A DNA stretch of 64,000 bases from Corynebacterium aurimucosum ATCC 700975. GTDB lineage: Bacteria; Actinomycetota; Actinomycetes; Mycobacteriales; Mycobacteriaceae. The DNA lies in NCBI RefSeq assembly GCF_000022905.1, contig NC_012590.1, positions 2,726,190 to 2,790,189 on the forward strand, given 5' to 3'. Positions 15,594 through 24,095 of this stretch are shown here, piece after piece. Each line of letters begins with the position of its first letter. Position 1 is the first letter of the stretch. The notes under the pieces were generated by a model. That model ran no database searches, was not told the origin of the DNA, and saw only the letters and a program-made list of their open reading frames with translations. Made by a program: the position numbers and the translations under genes.

Positions 15594-16670
15594 TTAGAGC
15601 TGGTGTCCCAGCTTGTACTCGCCTTGCTTCCACTCCGGCATTTCTTCTGCATCTTCCTTGCGGGTGTAGGAGAAGCCGTCCGCACCAATGGTGGCCTCCA
15701 GCTCTGACTCATCCTCACGGGCAACCAGTGGCACCGGGTTGCCATCGAGGTCGAGGACGGTAGAGCCATCGCGGTACCAGGAGGGAACAACCGGGGTTCC
15801 CCACCAGTCACGTCGCTGGTTATCGTGGACATCCCAGGTCACGACCGGGTTATCCGGATCGCCGGTGTAGTAGTCCTGGGTGTAGATCTCCACGCGGTGC
15901 CCATCCGGGTCACGCAGGTACAAGTAGTACGCATTGGAAACACCGTGGCGGCCCGGGCCGCGCTCAATGCGGTCGGACTCGCGCAGCGCACCCAATTTGT
16001 CACAAATCGCGATGATGTTGTGCTTCTCGTGGGTAGCAAATGCGATGTGGTGCATACGCGGGCCATCGCCACCGGTCATGGCGGTGTCGTGCACTGTCGG
16101 CTTGCGGCGCATCCATGCAGCGTAAACGGTTCCTTCCTCATCGCGAATGTCCTCGGTGGTACGGAAGCCGAGCTCCTCCATGTACTTCACGGCAGCAGGA
16201 ACATCCGGGGTGATCTGGTTGAAGTGGTCGAGGCGAACCAGCGCACCAGGGATATGGGCGTCGTATGACCAGGCCAGACGCTCACGGTGCTCAACCTCAT
16301 AGAAGAACTCGTACGGGAATCCCAGCGGGTCCTGTACACGCACGGAATCACCGATGCCCTTGACGAAGCCATCCTTGTTACGGCGCACCTCGCAGCCGCG
16401 TGCCTTGTAGAACTCCTCGGCGAGGTCCAGATCCTCCGGCGAACGAACGCGGAAGGAAAATGCAGCGACAGCAGCAACGGGTCCCTGACGCAGCACGAGG
16501 TTGTGGTGGATGAACTCCTCGTAGGTGCGCAGGTAGATTTCGTTCTCGTTCTCCTCGGTGACGACAAGACCGAGGGTGTCAACGTAGAACTTACGGGATG
16601 CAGCGAGATCGGTAACGATGATCTCCATGTAGGCACAGCGCAAAATGTCGGGGGCCTGAATGTCAGCCAT
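15594..16670 (-). CDS. hpaD: 3,4-dihydroxyphenylacetate (homoprotocatechuate) 2,3-dioxygenase
   Basis: This type-I extradiol dioxygenase of 358 residues is made of vicinal-oxygen-chelate repeats. The metal ligands are His149 (VRLDHFNQI), His208 (RMHHIAF) and Glu261 (HRVEIYTQDY), spaced as in Brevibacterium fuscum HPCD (His155, His214, Glu267; constant offset of six). It opens the ring of homoprotocatechuate next to the diol, giving 5-carboxymethyl-2-hydroxymuconate semialdehyde. It lies 47 bases after hpaE in the operon. The strong match to the Gram-positive HPCD/MndD type makes this the best anchor for the pathway's substrate. Confidence 0.93.
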   Translation of the reverse strand: MADIQAPDILRCAYMEIIVTDLAASRKFYVDTLGLVVTEENENEIYLRTYEEFIHHNLVLRQGPVAAVAAFSFRVRSPEDLDLAEEFYKARGCEVRRNKDGFVKGIGDSVRVQDPLGFPYEFFYEVEHRERLAWSYDAHIPGALVRLDHFNQITPDVPAAVKYMEELGFRTTEDIRDEEGTVYAAWMRRKPTVHDTAMTGGDGPRMHHIAFATHEKHNIIAICDKLGALRESDRIERGPGRHGVSNAYYLYLRDPDGHRVEIYTQDYYTGDPDNPVVTWDVHDNQRRDWWGTPVVPSWYRDGSTVLDLDGNPVPLVAREDESELEATIGADGFSYTRKEDAEEMPEWKQGEYKLGHQL

Positions 16671-16717
16671 GATGGCTCCTTAGTTAGTTAGTGGTGGGGG
16701 AGTAGAGAGTGGACGTC

Positions 16718-18232
16718 TTAGTCCTGCTTGCCAAAGACCGGGTTGTGTACCTTGTCTAGGTTGATGTGGACGGCCTGCTGGTCGGTGTAGAAGTCGATCG
16801 AGCGGTAGCCGCCCTCGTGGCCCAGGCCGGAAGCCTTGACGCCGCCGAACGGGGTGCGCAGGTCACGGACGTTGTTGGAGTTGAGCCACACCATGCCGGC
16901 CTCCACGTTCTGAGCAAAGTTGTGGGCGCGCTTCAGATCCGAGGTCCAGACATAGGCAGCAAGGCCGTACTTCGTGTTATTTGCCAGCTCGAGTGCCTCT
17001 TCGTCGGTATCGAACGGGGTGATAGCAACGACGGGGCCAAAGATCTCTTCCTGGAAGATTCGTGCGTCCGGCTTGACGTCAACGAAGACGGTCGGCTGGA
17101 CAAAGTTGCCTTCCGGGAAGCCTTCCGGTCGCTCGCCGCCGGCGGCCAGGGTGGCCTCCTGCTTGCCGATCTCGATGTAGGAGGTGACCTTCTCGTAGTG
17201 CTCCGGGTGCACCAGGGCGCCGACCTCGGTGGTCGGATCGGAGGGCAGGCCCACCTTCACGCGCTTAGCCTGGGCGGCGTAGCGCTCCACGAACTCATCG
17301 TAGATATCGCGCTGAACCAGGATGCGGGAGCCGGCGGTGCAGCGCTCACCGTTGAGGGAGAAGACGCCGAAGATGCAGGCGTCGATGGCAGTTTCTAGAT
17401 CGGCATCGCTGAAGACAATGGCCGGGGACTTGCCGCCCAGCTCCATCGACAGGCCCTTGAGGTGCGGGGCTGCGTTGCCAAAGATGATCTGGCCGGTGCG
17501 GGACTCGCCGGTGAAGGAAATCAGCGGAACATCCGGGTGCTTAACCAGCGGGTCACCTGCATAGCCTTCCTCGCCGAAGCCGTTGACCAGGTTGAAGACA
17601 CCCTTCGGGAGGCCGGCCTCCTCAAAAATTCCTGCCCACAGCTGTGCAGAGAGGGGAGTGAACTCAGCCGGCTTGAGGACGACGGAGTTACCGGTGGCGA
17701 TGGCCGGGGCCAACTTCCAGGACTCCAGCATGAACGGGGTGTTCCACGGGGTAATCAGGCCCGCCACGCCAATCGGCTTACGGTTGACGTAGTTGATCTG
17801 GCGGCCCGGTACCTTGTAGGCGTCGTCGGCCTGGGCGACAATCAGGTCAGCGAAGAAGCGGAAGTTCTCCGCAGCGCGCTTCGCCTGGCCGTTGGCCTGA
17901 GTGATGGGCAAGCCGGAGTCGAAGGATTCCCACGCGGCGAGCTTGTCCGCGCGGCTTTCGACGATATCCGCAATCTTGTTGAGCACACGGGCGCGCTCAC
18001 GCGGCAGGGCCTTGGACCACGGGCCGTTCTCGAAGGCCTCCTTCGCGGCGGCAACAGCCTTGTCAATGTCTTCCGGCTTGCCAGACGCGGCCTTGATGTA
18101 GGTCTTGTTCGTTACCGGATCCAGGACCTCAAATTCATCGCCGTCAATCGACGGAACAAACTCGCCGTTGATGTAGTGAAGAATCTTCTCTGGAAGGTCG
18201 GTGGGCTTAGCAGCATCGTTGTTGATAGCCAT
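16718..18232 (-). CDS. hpaE: 5-carboxymethyl-2-hydroxymuconate-semialdehyde dehydrogenase
   Basis: This 504-residue aldehyde dehydrogenase has TPWNTPFMLESWKLAPA, FTGESRTGQIIF, MELGGKSP (Glu264) and LNGERCTAGSR (Cys298). The TPWNTPF and GERCTAGSR forms are characteristic of HpaE/hydroxymuconic-semialdehyde dehydrogenases. It oxidises the HpaD ring-cleavage product. It is 16 bases downstream of the GntR gene and 47 bases upstream of hpaD, so clearly co-transcribed. Confidence 0.92.
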   Translation of the reverse strand: MAINNDAAKPTDLPEKILHYINGEFVPSIDGDEFEVLDPVTNKTYIKAASGKPEDIDKAVAAAKEAFENGPWSKALPRERARVLNKIADIVESRADKLAAWESFDSGLPITQANGQAKRAAENFRFFADLIVAQADDAYKVPGRQINYVNRKPIGVAGLITPWNTPFMLESWKLAPAIATGNSVVLKPAEFTPLSAQLWAGIFEEAGLPKGVFNLVNGFGEEGYAGDPLVKHPDVPLISFTGESRTGQIIFGNAAPHLKGLSMELGGKSPAIVFSDADLETAIDACIFGVFSLNGERCTAGSRILVQRDIYDEFVERYAAQAKRVKVGLPSDPTTEVGALVHPEHYEKVTSYIEIGKQEATLAAGGERPEGFPEGNFVQPTVFVDVKPDARIFQEEIFGPVVAITPFDTDEEALELANNTKYGLAAYVWTSDLKRAHNFAQNVEAGMVWLNSNNVRDLRTPFGGVKASGLGHEGGYRSIDFYTDQQAVHINLDKVHNPVFGKQD

Positions 18233-18248
18233 GGGTGGTTGATACTCC

Positions 18249-18911
18249 TTAGTCGTTTTTCTTGCGATAGGTGCTGAGAGTGGTCAGTCGGTGTTGCCTG
18301 GCCACCTTTTCTATGTAGGCGGGTTCGGCTCCAGCCTCGATGAGGCTGAGCAATTGCTCGTGCTCGCGCGTTGACTCTTGAGCTCTCTCGGGCACATACC
18401 GAAAGGTTGAGACGCGGTGGTATTCCAATTGCTTCCACTGGTCCACCACCAAGTTCTTCATCCTCTCGTTCGGGCACTTGGAGAAGAGAACGCTATGAAA
18501 TTCTTTGTTGAGCTGGGTGAATTCTTCTGGATCGTGGAGGATATCGAGCTCCCGCATGCGCTGGTTGATCTCCCGCGCTCGGGCAATATCCTCCGCATCG
18601 AGATACTGGGCGGATTGGGCCGTGGCATTTGCTTCTAGCGTGGCCACGATGTCCATGGATTCGTAATAGGCCTCGCGATTGTAGGTGGTCACGCTGGCAC
18701 CGACGTTGCGCTCGTAGGTGACCATCCCCTCCGCTTCCAATTGGCGAATGGCCTCGCGGACGGGAACCACGCTGACGCCCAGTTCCTCCGCGATTGTTGC
18801 CAACACGAGGCGGTACCCGGGCTCATACTCGCGAGTACGAATCTTTTCGCTTATCCAGTTATAGGCCTGTTGGGACTTGCTTTCCCCAGCTGGTAGTGCG
18901 GGTTCCGTCAT
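18249..18911 (-). CDS. GntR-family (FCD-type) transcriptional regulator of the hpa genes
   Basis: The protein has 220 residues. The N-terminal winged helix is AYNWISEKIRTREYEPGYRLVLATIAEELGVSVVPVREAIRQLEAEGMV. The C-terminal helical ligand-binding domain is FCD-like (ESMDIVATLEANATAQSAQYL, LNKEFHSVLFSKCPN, and an EHEQLLSLIEAGA helix). Such proteins usually repress and are released by a pathway intermediate. The start overlaps the upstream fusion gene by 4 bases, so it is made with the pathway enzymes. Candidate operators are the TCGTATAT motifs at 20420, 20470 and 21947. Confidence 0.88.
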   Translation of the reverse strand: MTEPALPAGESKSQQAYNWISEKIRTREYEPGYRLVLATIAEELGVSVVPVREAIRQLEAEGMVTYERNVGASVTTYNREAYYESMDIVATLEANATAQSAQYLDAEDIARAREINQRMRELDILHDPEEFTQLNKEFHSVLFSKCPNERMKNLVVDQWKQLEYHRVSTFRYVPERAQESTREHEQLLSLIEAGAEPAYIEKVARQHRLTTLSTYRKKND

Positions 18912-20383
18912 TGACCACCCGCCTTTCCATCACGGAACGCGATGTAGGCTTCCTTATTCGCTCCGGTCGGCGGGAAGAGCCCATCCAGGCTGGCGCCCGT
19001 CTCCACCTGGGAGGCGACCCATTCGTCTTCGTGCTCCTTAGCCAGCGCGTCTTCAGCGACCTCGGCTGCAATATCGCGGGGAATGACCACGACGCCGTCA
19101 TCATCACCAACGATGATGTCGCCCGGGAGAACGGTGGCATTGCCGCAGGAGACAGCGATATCGCTATCCCACGGGACATGCTTGCGGCCGAGAACGCAGG
19201 GGTGTGCGCCTTGTGTGAAGACGGGCAGGCCAATCTCCTTCACAGCCTCGTAGTCACGCACGCCACCATCGGTGACAACACCGGCTGCACCGCGGACCTT
19301 CGCCCGCAGCGCTAGGATGTCACCCAGCGTTCCGGAGCCGGATTCCTGGCGAGCCTCAATGACGATGACCTCGCCTTCCTTGACTGTGTCGAAAACCTTC
19401 TTCTGCTCGTTGAGGCCACCGCCGTGGGACTTGAACAGATCCTCGCGGCCAGCCACAAAGCGCAGGGTGCGGGCAACGCCCACCATCTTGGTTCCCGTAG
19501 CCTGCGGGTACACGCCTTCGATCACGGACTGGTTGATGCCGCGCTTGCGCAGCTGGGCGGACAAGCCAGCGGTCGGGGCCTTCTCCAAAGCCGCCTTGAG
19601 CTCTGGGGCGAGGCCGCCCTCATCCTTGGGAGGAAGGCCGGCGGATTCGCGGTCGCCATAGGCGTCCTCGCGCTGCTTATCGTCCACGTAGGGCAGGTTG
19701 CCCAGCTGCGGGTCGAAGGAGGCGGGGACTTCCTTCGCGGTGGTCTTCAGCCTGCCGGAGCTCACGCCACCTGGCACGTCAACCTCGACCTCAACAACGT
19801 CACCCGGCTCAATGACAGAGGAGCCGGCCGGGGTACCGGTGAGGATGATGTCACCGGCCTCTAGTGTCATGTGCTGGGAAAGGTCGGCAACAAACTGTGC
19901 GAGCGGGAAAATGAGATCCTCATCGGAAGAGGTTCCCTCTTGGACAACTTCGCCATTGACCCACGTGCGGAGGCGAAGACCCTTCGGGTCGATCCCCTGG
20001 GCGTCGATAAGCTCCGGCCCGATGGGGGTGTAGCCATCGCGGGACTTGGAGCGGGTATTGGAACCCTTGTCCTGCACCTTGTAGTCATACAGGCCGATGT
20101 CATTCGAAGCCGTCACGTACGCAACGTGCTTCCACGCATCTTCGAGGGAGACATTGCGGGCCGGAGTGCCAATGATGAGTGCAATTTCACCTTCGAAAGC
20201 CAGCAGCTCTGTCCCCTGGGGGCGTTCGACGATCCCGCCCGACTCAGCCAGCGTGCTGGTTGCCTTGAGGAAGTAACTCGGGGTCTTGGGCCAGCGACCG
20301 CGCTGCGCTGCGCGGGACTCAAAGGCCACATGGACAGCGATCATTTTGCCCGGTTTAACCGGCAAGAACTCAGGTACAGCCAT
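18908..20383 (-). CDS. Fused FAH-domain isomerase/decarboxylase (HpaG-like) and RraA-like protein
   Basis: This protein has 491 residues and two unrelated domains. Residues ~1-245 are a fumarylacetoacetate-hydrolase fold (FEGEIALIIGTPARNVS with metal-binding acids; NDIGLYDYKVQDKGSNTRSKSRDGYTPIGPEL; ILTGTPAGSSVIEPGDVVEVEV). Residues ~265-480 are an RraA/HMG-aldolase-like domain (VARTLRFVAG; GDILALRAKVRGAAGVVTDGGVRDYEAV with the Arg-Asp pair; GDIIVGDDDGVVVIP). The FAH part should do the HpaG isomerase and/or decarboxylase step. Enteric HpaG has two FAH repeats instead. RraA relatives include aldolases with oxaloacetate-decarboxylase activity, so the second domain may supply the decarboxylation (inference). 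It is the first gene of the hpa operon. Confidence 0.88.
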   Translation of the reverse strand: MAVPEFLPVKPGKMIAVHVAFESRAAQRGRWPKTPSYFLKATSTLAESGGIVERPQGTELLAFEGEIALIIGTPARNVSLEDAWKHVAYVTASNDIGLYDYKVQDKGSNTRSKSRDGYTPIGPELIDAQGIDPKGLRLRTWVNGEVVQEGTSSDEDLIFPLAQFVADLSQHMTLEAGDIILTGTPAGSSVIEPGDVVEVEVDVPGGVSSGRLKTTAKEVPASFDPQLGNLPYVDDKQREDAYGDRESAGLPPKDEGGLAPELKAALEKAPTAGLSAQLRKRGINQSVIEGVYPQATGTKMVGVARTLRFVAGREDLFKSHGGGLNEQKKVFDTVKEGEVIVIEARQESGSGTLGDILALRAKVRGAAGVVTDGGVRDYEAVKEIGLPVFTQGAHPCVLGRKHVPWDSDIAVSCGNATVLPGDIIVGDDDGVVVIPRDIAAEVAEDALAKEHEDEWVASQVETGASLDGLFPPTGANKEAYIAFRDGKAGGQ

Positions 20384-20507
20384 GAAGAATCCTTAATTGT
20401 GAACAAATCCTTGCCCAGATCGTATATTATCCCTACCACCACCGCAAGTGGTTCAACTCACACGCACTTCCGTATATGGCACACCACATGCCGAAAGGAA
20501 TCACACC
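20384..20507. promoter_or_regulatory. Divergent promoter region of the hpa operon and MHS transporter, with repeated TCGTATAT motifs
   Basis: TCGTATATTA (20420-20429) and CCGTATATGG (20470-20479) lie 50 bp apart in the 124-bp gap between divergent genes. The same motif, inverted (TCATATACGA), recurs at 21947-21956 before the hydroxylase gene. A shared motif in both control regions suggests an operator for the GntR regulator. A GAAAGGA ribosome site precedes the transporter ATG. Confidence 0.5.
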
Positions 20508-21872
20508 ATGTCGCACACAACTGTCACGCCGGCAATTTCGACGGCCGAACGCCGCCGCGTCGTCGCCGCGACAACCATCGGTACTGCCATCGAGTGGTAC
20601 GACTACTTCCTCTATGCAGCAGTAGCCGGACTCGTGTTCAACCAGCTGATGTTCGGCCCGCTCGAAGGTGGCCTAGCCACCATCATTTCTTTCCTGACCG
20701 TTGGCTTGTCCTTCCTCTTCCGCCCAGTCGGCGCGTTCCTGGCCGGGCACTTCGCCGACCGTCTCGGCCGCCGCGTGGTCCTCATGGTCACGCTCCTCGC
20801 CATGGGCGGCGCTACCACCCTCATCGGCCTTCTGCCCACCTATGAAACTGCTGGAATCTGGGCGCCGATCCTCCTCATCACCCTGCGTATCATCCAGGGC
20901 ATCTCCGCGGGTGGCGAGTGGGGTTCCGCCGTTCTCATGGCGGTGGAACACGCGCCGAACGACAAGCGCGGCCTCTACGGCGCAGGACCTCAGATCGGCG
21001 TTCCTGCCGGTCTGCTGCTTTCTTCCGGCGTGCTCTCCATCATGAACACCATCGCGCCTGGCGACGCCTTCATGAGCTGGGGCTGGCGCGTTCCCTTCCT
21101 CCTTTCCTTCGTCCTCATCTTGGTGGGCTACCTCATCCGCATGGGCGTCGACGAGTCTCCGGTCTTTGAGGAAATCGCAGAGCGCGAAGAGGAAGAGGCC
21201 ACCAACCCCATTGGCAAACTCTTCAAGAACTTCACCCCGCTGGTGCTGGTCGCCGCGCTCGTCTTCGCAGGTAACGGCACCGTTGGCTACATGACCACGG
21301 GCGGCTACATCCAGCGCTACGCTACCGACCCCGACGGCCCCGTCGCACTCGACCGCGGTGATGTTCTTAACGCGGTGACCGTGTCCGCCTTCGCATGGGC
21401 CCTGACCACCTTGCTCGCCGGATTCATCTCCGACTACATCGGCCGTCGGAAGACCTATCTCCTCGGGTTCATCCTGCAGGGCATCGGCGCCGCCGCACTC
21501 TTCCCCCTGGTCAACACGGGTAGCCTGGGGATGCTCTACGGTGCGCTCCTCTTCCTCACTGTGGGTCTGGGTCTCACCTACGGTGCACAGTCCGCGATGT
21601 ACGCCGAGCTTTTCCCCGCCTCCATTCGCGCCACCGGCGTCTCCATTACCTATGCCCTCGGCTCTGTCCTGGGCGGCGCTTTCGCCCCCATGATTGCCGC
21701 CTCGCTCGTCGAGGCAACGGGTACCACCTTTGCAGTGTCGGGCTACCTGGTTTCGGCCTCGATTATCGGCTTTATCTGCACATTTATCCTGCGTGAGCGC
21801 AAGGGAATAGACCTCGGCGCAGAGCACGAGGCCGAGCAATCCCAGGGCCACTTCATCTTCAGCCAGCGCTAG
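20508..21872 (+). CDS. MHS-family major facilitator transporter, probably for (di)hydroxyphenylacetate
   Basis: The protein has 454 residues with 12 predicted helices. Signatures of the metabolite:H+ symporter group are TTIGTAIEWYDYFLYAAVAGLVF, GAFLAGHFADRLGRRVVLMVTLLAMG and RIIQGISAGGEWGSAVLMAVEH; the second-half loop is DYIGRRKTYLLG. These proteins import organic acids with protons. The ATG at 20508 has a GAAAGGA site 9 bases upstream. Its divergence from the hpa operon and closeness to the aromatic hydroxylase suggest it brings in hydroxyphenylacetate or a related acid. Confidence 0.85.
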   Translation: MSHTTVTPAISTAERRRVVAATTIGTAIEWYDYFLYAAVAGLVFNQLMFGPLEGGLATIISFLTVGLSFLFRPVGAFLAGHFADRLGRRVVLMVTLLAMGGATTLIGLLPTYETAGIWAPILLITLRIIQGISAGGEWGSAVLMAVEHAPNDKRGLYGAGPQIGVPAGLLLSSGVLSIMNTIAPGDAFMSWGWRVPFLLSFVLILVGYLIRMGVDESPVFEEIAEREEEEATNPIGKLFKNFTPLVLVAALVFAGNGTVGYMTTGGYIQRYATDPDGPVALDRGDVLNAVTVSAFAWALTTLLAGFISDYIGRRKTYLLGFILQGIGAAALFPLVNTGSLGMLYGALLFLTVGLGLTYGAQSAMYAELFPASIRATGVSITYALGSVLGGAFAPMIAASLVEATGTTFAVSGYLVSASIIGFICTFILRERKGIDLGAEHEAEQSQGHFIFSQR

Positions 21873-21932
21873 ACGACGCCCCTCCACCCATGCGCTCCCC
21901 TTTCTGCACAAGCCATTGTGCGCGGGGGGCGC

Positions 21933-21956
21933 ATCATATATGATTCTCATATACGA
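21933..21956. promoter_or_regulatory. Palindromes upstream of the hydroxylase gene, candidate GntR operator
   Basis: ATCATATATGAT (21933-21944) is a perfect 12-bp palindrome. It is followed at 21947 by TCATATACGA, the inverse of the TCGTATATGA-type motif seen in the hpa divergent promoter. A 139-base stretch between here and the GTG at 22096 has no frame I can support. Confidence 0.45.
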
Positions 21957-22095
21957 CCCAGCTCACATCCTCCTGAAGCCTTGAACTGAGTCACCAATAC
22001 AACGAGCGAAGCTCACATAGAAGTGGGGGAGCAGTCACCACCCCCATCACTCTCTTTGTTCTCGTCCACTACAACCGCCAACTAAGGAGTCCACA

Positions 22096-23946
22096 GTGCA
22101 GTTCCACCACAACGGCTATGTTTCGGAAGATCCCCGCGTGCACGAACCTGCCGGATACGGCATCGATCGCGTCTCTGAACTTCCGGATGAAATGGACGTT
22201 CTCATTGTGGGCTCCGGTCCGGCCGGCATGATCGCAGCCGCTCAGCTAGCAATGTTCCCCGACGTCAACACGCGCATCATTGAGCGCCGTCCTCACCGCC
22301 TTGAGTTGGGCCAGGCCGACGGCATCCAGTCCCGTTCCGTGGAAACCTTCCAGTCCTTTGGCTTTGCCAAGGAAATCACGGAAGAGGCCTACGAGATCAC
22401 GGAGATGTCTTTCTGGAACCCGGATCCGCAGGATCGTTCCAAGATTATCCGCGGTGCTCGCCCCATCGATGACGAGCAGGGCATCTCTGAATTCCCCCAT
22501 CTCATTGTCAACCAAGCCCGCGTGCTGGACTATTTCGCTCGCTATGCGCACCGCGCCCCGGGCCGCATCACCCCGGATTACGGCTGGACCTTCGTCTCCC
22601 TTGAGGTAAGGGAGGGCGAATACCCGGTAACGGTCCACCTCGAGGATGTCGACGGCAACCCGCGCGACGTACGCGCCAAGTACGTCGTCGGTTGCGATGG
22701 TGCTAAGTCTCGCGTCCGCAAGTCCATCGGCCGCTCCCTCAAGGGCGACCAGGCTAACCACGCGTGGGGCGTCATGGATGTCGTGGTTGACACCGACTTC
22801 CCAGACTGGCGCACCAAGTGTGCCATCCACTCCCAGGCCGGCTCAATCCTGCACATCCCGCGTGAGGGCGGCTACCTCTGCCGCATCTACGTCGACCTCG
22901 GCGTCGTGCCCGAGAATGACAACCACAAGGTCCGCTCCACCCCGATTGAGAAGATCATCGAGAAGGCCAACGAGATCTACTCGCCTTACTTCATCGACGT
23001 CAAGATGGTTGCTTGGCACTCCGTCTACGAGGTGGGCCACCGGCTCGTCGATGCCTTCGACGATAACGACGACGATCCACGGGTCTTCCTCACCGGCGAT
23101 GCCTGCCATACCCACTCCGCCAAGGCCGGCCAGGGCATGAACGTCTCCATGCAGGATGGCTTCAATATCGGGTGGAAGCTCGGTCACGTCCTCGACGGCC
23201 GCGCCCCGAAGGAACTCCTGACCACCTACCACGGCGAGCGTCAGCCAGCTGCTCAGAACCTCATTAATTTCGACCGCGAGTGGTCCACCCTCATGGCCAC
23301 ACCTACCGAAGAACTCGATGATCCGGAGGCAGTGGAGAAGTACTACGTCGCCGCGGAGGAGTTCGCCGCTGGCATGATGACGCAGTACGAAGAAAACCTG
23401 ATCGTCGGAACAACACAGCACCAAGATCTGGCTTCCGGCTTCCCGGTGGGCAAGCGTTTCAAGTCCTTTGAGGTTCTTCGCCGCTGCGATGCTTACCCTC
23501 AGCACCTGGGCCACCAGCACACGGCCGATGGCCGCTACCGCATCTACGCCTTTGCCGATGCCCCCAAGGCCGGAGAGAACTCCACTCTTAGCGAGTGGGC
23601 CGAGAAGCTCGGCCCCATCCTGGACAAGTTCACCCCGGAGGGAGCTGATGAGAATACCTACTTCGACGTGAAGGTTATCTACCAGCAGACCAACCATCAC
23701 GATTATGAGATTCTTGACGCCCCACTGTTGTTCCGCCCGCGCAACGGCAAGTTCAACATCCCGAATTGGGAAAATGTCTTCAACGCTCTCCCTGGCGACA
23801 AAGACATCTTCGATGCCCGCGGAATTTCCCGTGACGGAGCGGTGGTCATCGTTCGCCCGGACCAGTACGTAGGCGCTGTTCTCCCTCTCGATGACCCATC
23901 AGCAGTCGAGGACTACTTCTCCTCCGCGCTCATCAAGCTCAAGTAG
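22096..23946 (+). CDS. Single-component FAD-dependent aromatic hydroxylase (phenol 2-monooxygenase / 3-hydroxybenzoate 4-hydroxylase family)
   Basis: This protein of 616 residues has the class-A flavoprotein motifs: GxGxxG in [17 protein letters not shown] (~35), the DG motif in YVVGCDGAKSRVRKSIG (~200) and the GD motif in VFLTGDACHTHSAKAGQGMN (~330). Its ~170-residue C-terminal extension is the thioredoxin-like domain of the phenol hydroxylase / MobA group. It uses NAD(P)H and oxygen to add a hydroxyl group ortho to a phenolic OH. The GTG at 22096 has an AAGGAG site. No hpaB or hpaC is in the window, so this enzyme may form homoprotocatechuate from 3- or 4-hydroxyphenylacetate. A 3-hydroxybenzoate substrate is the alternative. 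Confidence 0.87.
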   Translation: MQFHHNGYVSEDPRVHEPAGYGIDRVSELPDEMDVLIVGSGPAGMIAAAQLAMFPDVNTRIIERRPHRLELGQADGIQSRSVETFQSFGFAKEITEEAYEITEMSFWNPDPQDRSKIIRGARPIDDEQGISEFPHLIVNQARVLDYFARYAHRAPGRITPDYGWTFVSLEVREGEYPVTVHLEDVDGNPRDVRAKYVVGCDGAKSRVRKSIGRSLKGDQANHAWGVMDVVVDTDFPDWRTKCAIHSQAGSILHIPREGGYLCRIYVDLGVVPENDNHKVRSTPIEKIIEKANEIYSPYFIDVKMVAWHSVYEVGHRLVDAFDDNDDDPRVFLTGDACHTHSAKAGQGMNVSMQDGFNIGWKLGHVLDGRAPKELLTTYHGERQPAAQNLINFDREWSTLMATPTEELDDPEAVEKYYVAAEEFAAGMMTQYEENLIVGTTQHQDLASGFPVGKRFKSFEVLRRCDAYPQHLGHQHTADGRYRIYAFADAPKAGENSTLSEWAEKLGPILDKFTPEGADENTYFDVKVIYQQTNHHDYEILDAPLLFRPRNGKFNIPNWENVFNALPGDKDIFDARGISRDGAVVIVRPDQYVGAVLPLDDPSAVEDYFSSALIKLK

Positions 23947-23976
23947 ATCCACTCAAGCTCCCGCAGCTTCACACTA

Positions 23977-24006
23977 AAGAGGGCCCAGCACACGCTGGGC
24001 CCTCTT
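23977..24006 (+). terminator. Strong rho-independent terminator after the hydroxylase gene
   Basis: A 13-bp perfect stem (AAGAGGGCCCAGC / GCTGGGCCCTCTT) with a 4-base loop, ending in a pyrimidine-rich CTTGTGT tail, 30 bases after the stop codon. Confidence 0.92.
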
Positions 24007-24060
24007 CTTGTGTCATCCCTTAGAGCCCCACTGAAATGCTAGTGCCCCACAGACAAGAAG

Positions 24061-24095
24061 AAACCTAGGTACTGCCAAACACAGCACCTAGGTTT
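24061..24095 (-). terminator. Terminator of the ABC importer operon, overlapping a parS site
   Basis: AAACCTAGGT (24061-24070) and ACCTAGGTTT (24086-24095) form a 10-bp stem with a short inner CTG/CAG pairing. On the minus strand the stem is followed by CTTCTTGT. Its upstream arm shares bases with the parS site at 24091-24106. Confidence 0.75.

Noticed and set aside
20673..21950. 425-codon frame antisense to the MHS transporter
   Set aside because: Low-complexity, very acidic and histidine-rich translation typical of an antisense frame in GC-rich DNA.
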